A stretch of 6,031 bases of DNA from Alphaproteobacteria bacterium. GTDB taxonomy: Bacteria > Pseudomonadota > Alphaproteobacteria > UBA8366. The notes below the pieces were generated by a model that saw nothing but the letters and a program-made list of their open reading frames with translations, made no database searches and had not been told where the DNA came from. The stretch is from positions 1-6,031 of the forward strand of contig JAOTYV010000282.1 of NCBI GenBank assembly GCA_029861675.1. The letters are read 5' to 3'. Positions 5,898 through 6,031 of this stretch are shown here, piece by piece. The position numbers and the translations under genes were made by a program. Within the stretch, counting starts at the first letter, position 1, and each line of letters opens with the position of its first letter.

Positions 5898-5912
5898 CCT
5901 CGCTGCGCGAGG
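5898..5912 (+). terminator. Hairpin after the cysteine hydrolase, possible terminator
   Basis: CCTCGC (5898-5903) and GCGAGG (5907-5912) form a perfect 6-bp stem with a 3-base loop, 22 bases after the stop codon. No T-run follows, so it may only stabilise the 3' end or assist factor-dependent termination. Confidence 0.4.
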
Positions 5913-6009
5913 ATGGCGCCGTTTGCCGGGCGTTCGCCGCCGGGACCATGGTTGCCCTTGCCTGTTCAGGAACGCTACGGTGTGCCCATAGCAATTACCG
6001 AGAAATCGC

Positions 6010-6031
6010 ATGGCAATCGTCGACGCGCAGG
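6010..6031 (+). CDS. Partial gene start at right edge, possibly an amidohydrolase
   Basis: An ATG at 6010 opens a frame reading MAIVDAQ that runs off the window, with a modest GAGA binding site at 6000-6003. The opening resembles amidohydrolase-2 type TIM-barrel enzymes, which often begin with IVDAQ or IIDAH followed by a hydrophobic residue and a metal-binding His; the next codon begins with G, which allows Val. Seven residues are too few for a firm call, and 134 bases separate it from the hydrolase upstream. Confidence 0.35.

Overview
The window is G+C-rich bacterial DNA with tightly packed genes. Codon use (strong G/C in third positions) and protein style suggest an alphaproteobacterium of the Rhizobiales/Rhodospirillales kind or an environmental relative. 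That placement is inference: there is no rRNA, tRNA or marker gene here. No CRISPR array was seen.

Layout. (1) Positions 1-109, on the minus strand, look like the left end of an IS5-type insertion sequence. This includes a candidate outer end, a stem-loop, a good ribosome binding site and the first 12 codons of a transposase that runs off the window. (2) Positions 122-2791, minus strand, form a four-gene run read right to left: a cupin-like protein, a small SCP2-like (sterol-carrier) protein, a serine alpha/beta-hydrolase and a haloalkane dehalogenase that strongly resembles LinB. The last three are almost contiguous: an ATGA overlap, then a 2-base gap. (3) Positions 2792-2922 are a divergent control region. 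(4) Positions 2923-3633, plus strand, encode an ArsR-type winged-helix regulator with an extra C-terminal domain. (5) Positions 3770-4771, plus strand, encode a zinc-free NAD(P)H:quinone oxidoreductase of the PIG3 type. (6) Positions 4772-5119 are a 348-base gap with a perfect 16-bp palindrome, a possible promoter and a repeated 10-mer. (7) Positions 5120-5875, plus strand, encode an alpha/beta-hydrolase with a cysteine in the nucleophile position. (8) At the right edge, an ATG at 6010 may open a further gene, perhaps an amidohydrolase.

How the parts may work together (inference): the minus-strand operon looks like a small catabolic unit for a hydrophobic, possibly halogenated compound. The dehalogenase would remove halide, the serine hydrolase would cleave an ester or C-C bond, and the SCP2-like protein could bind the hydrophobic substrate. 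The divergent regulator would control expression. The dehalogenase has all five expected active-site residues. The insertion sequence begins only about 12 bases after its stop codon and points the same way, so operon transcripts would run into the transposase. Three alpha/beta-hydrolases lie within 6 kb, and each uses a different nucleophile (Asp, Ser, Cys). None of the other genes has a substrate that can be named from sequence alone.
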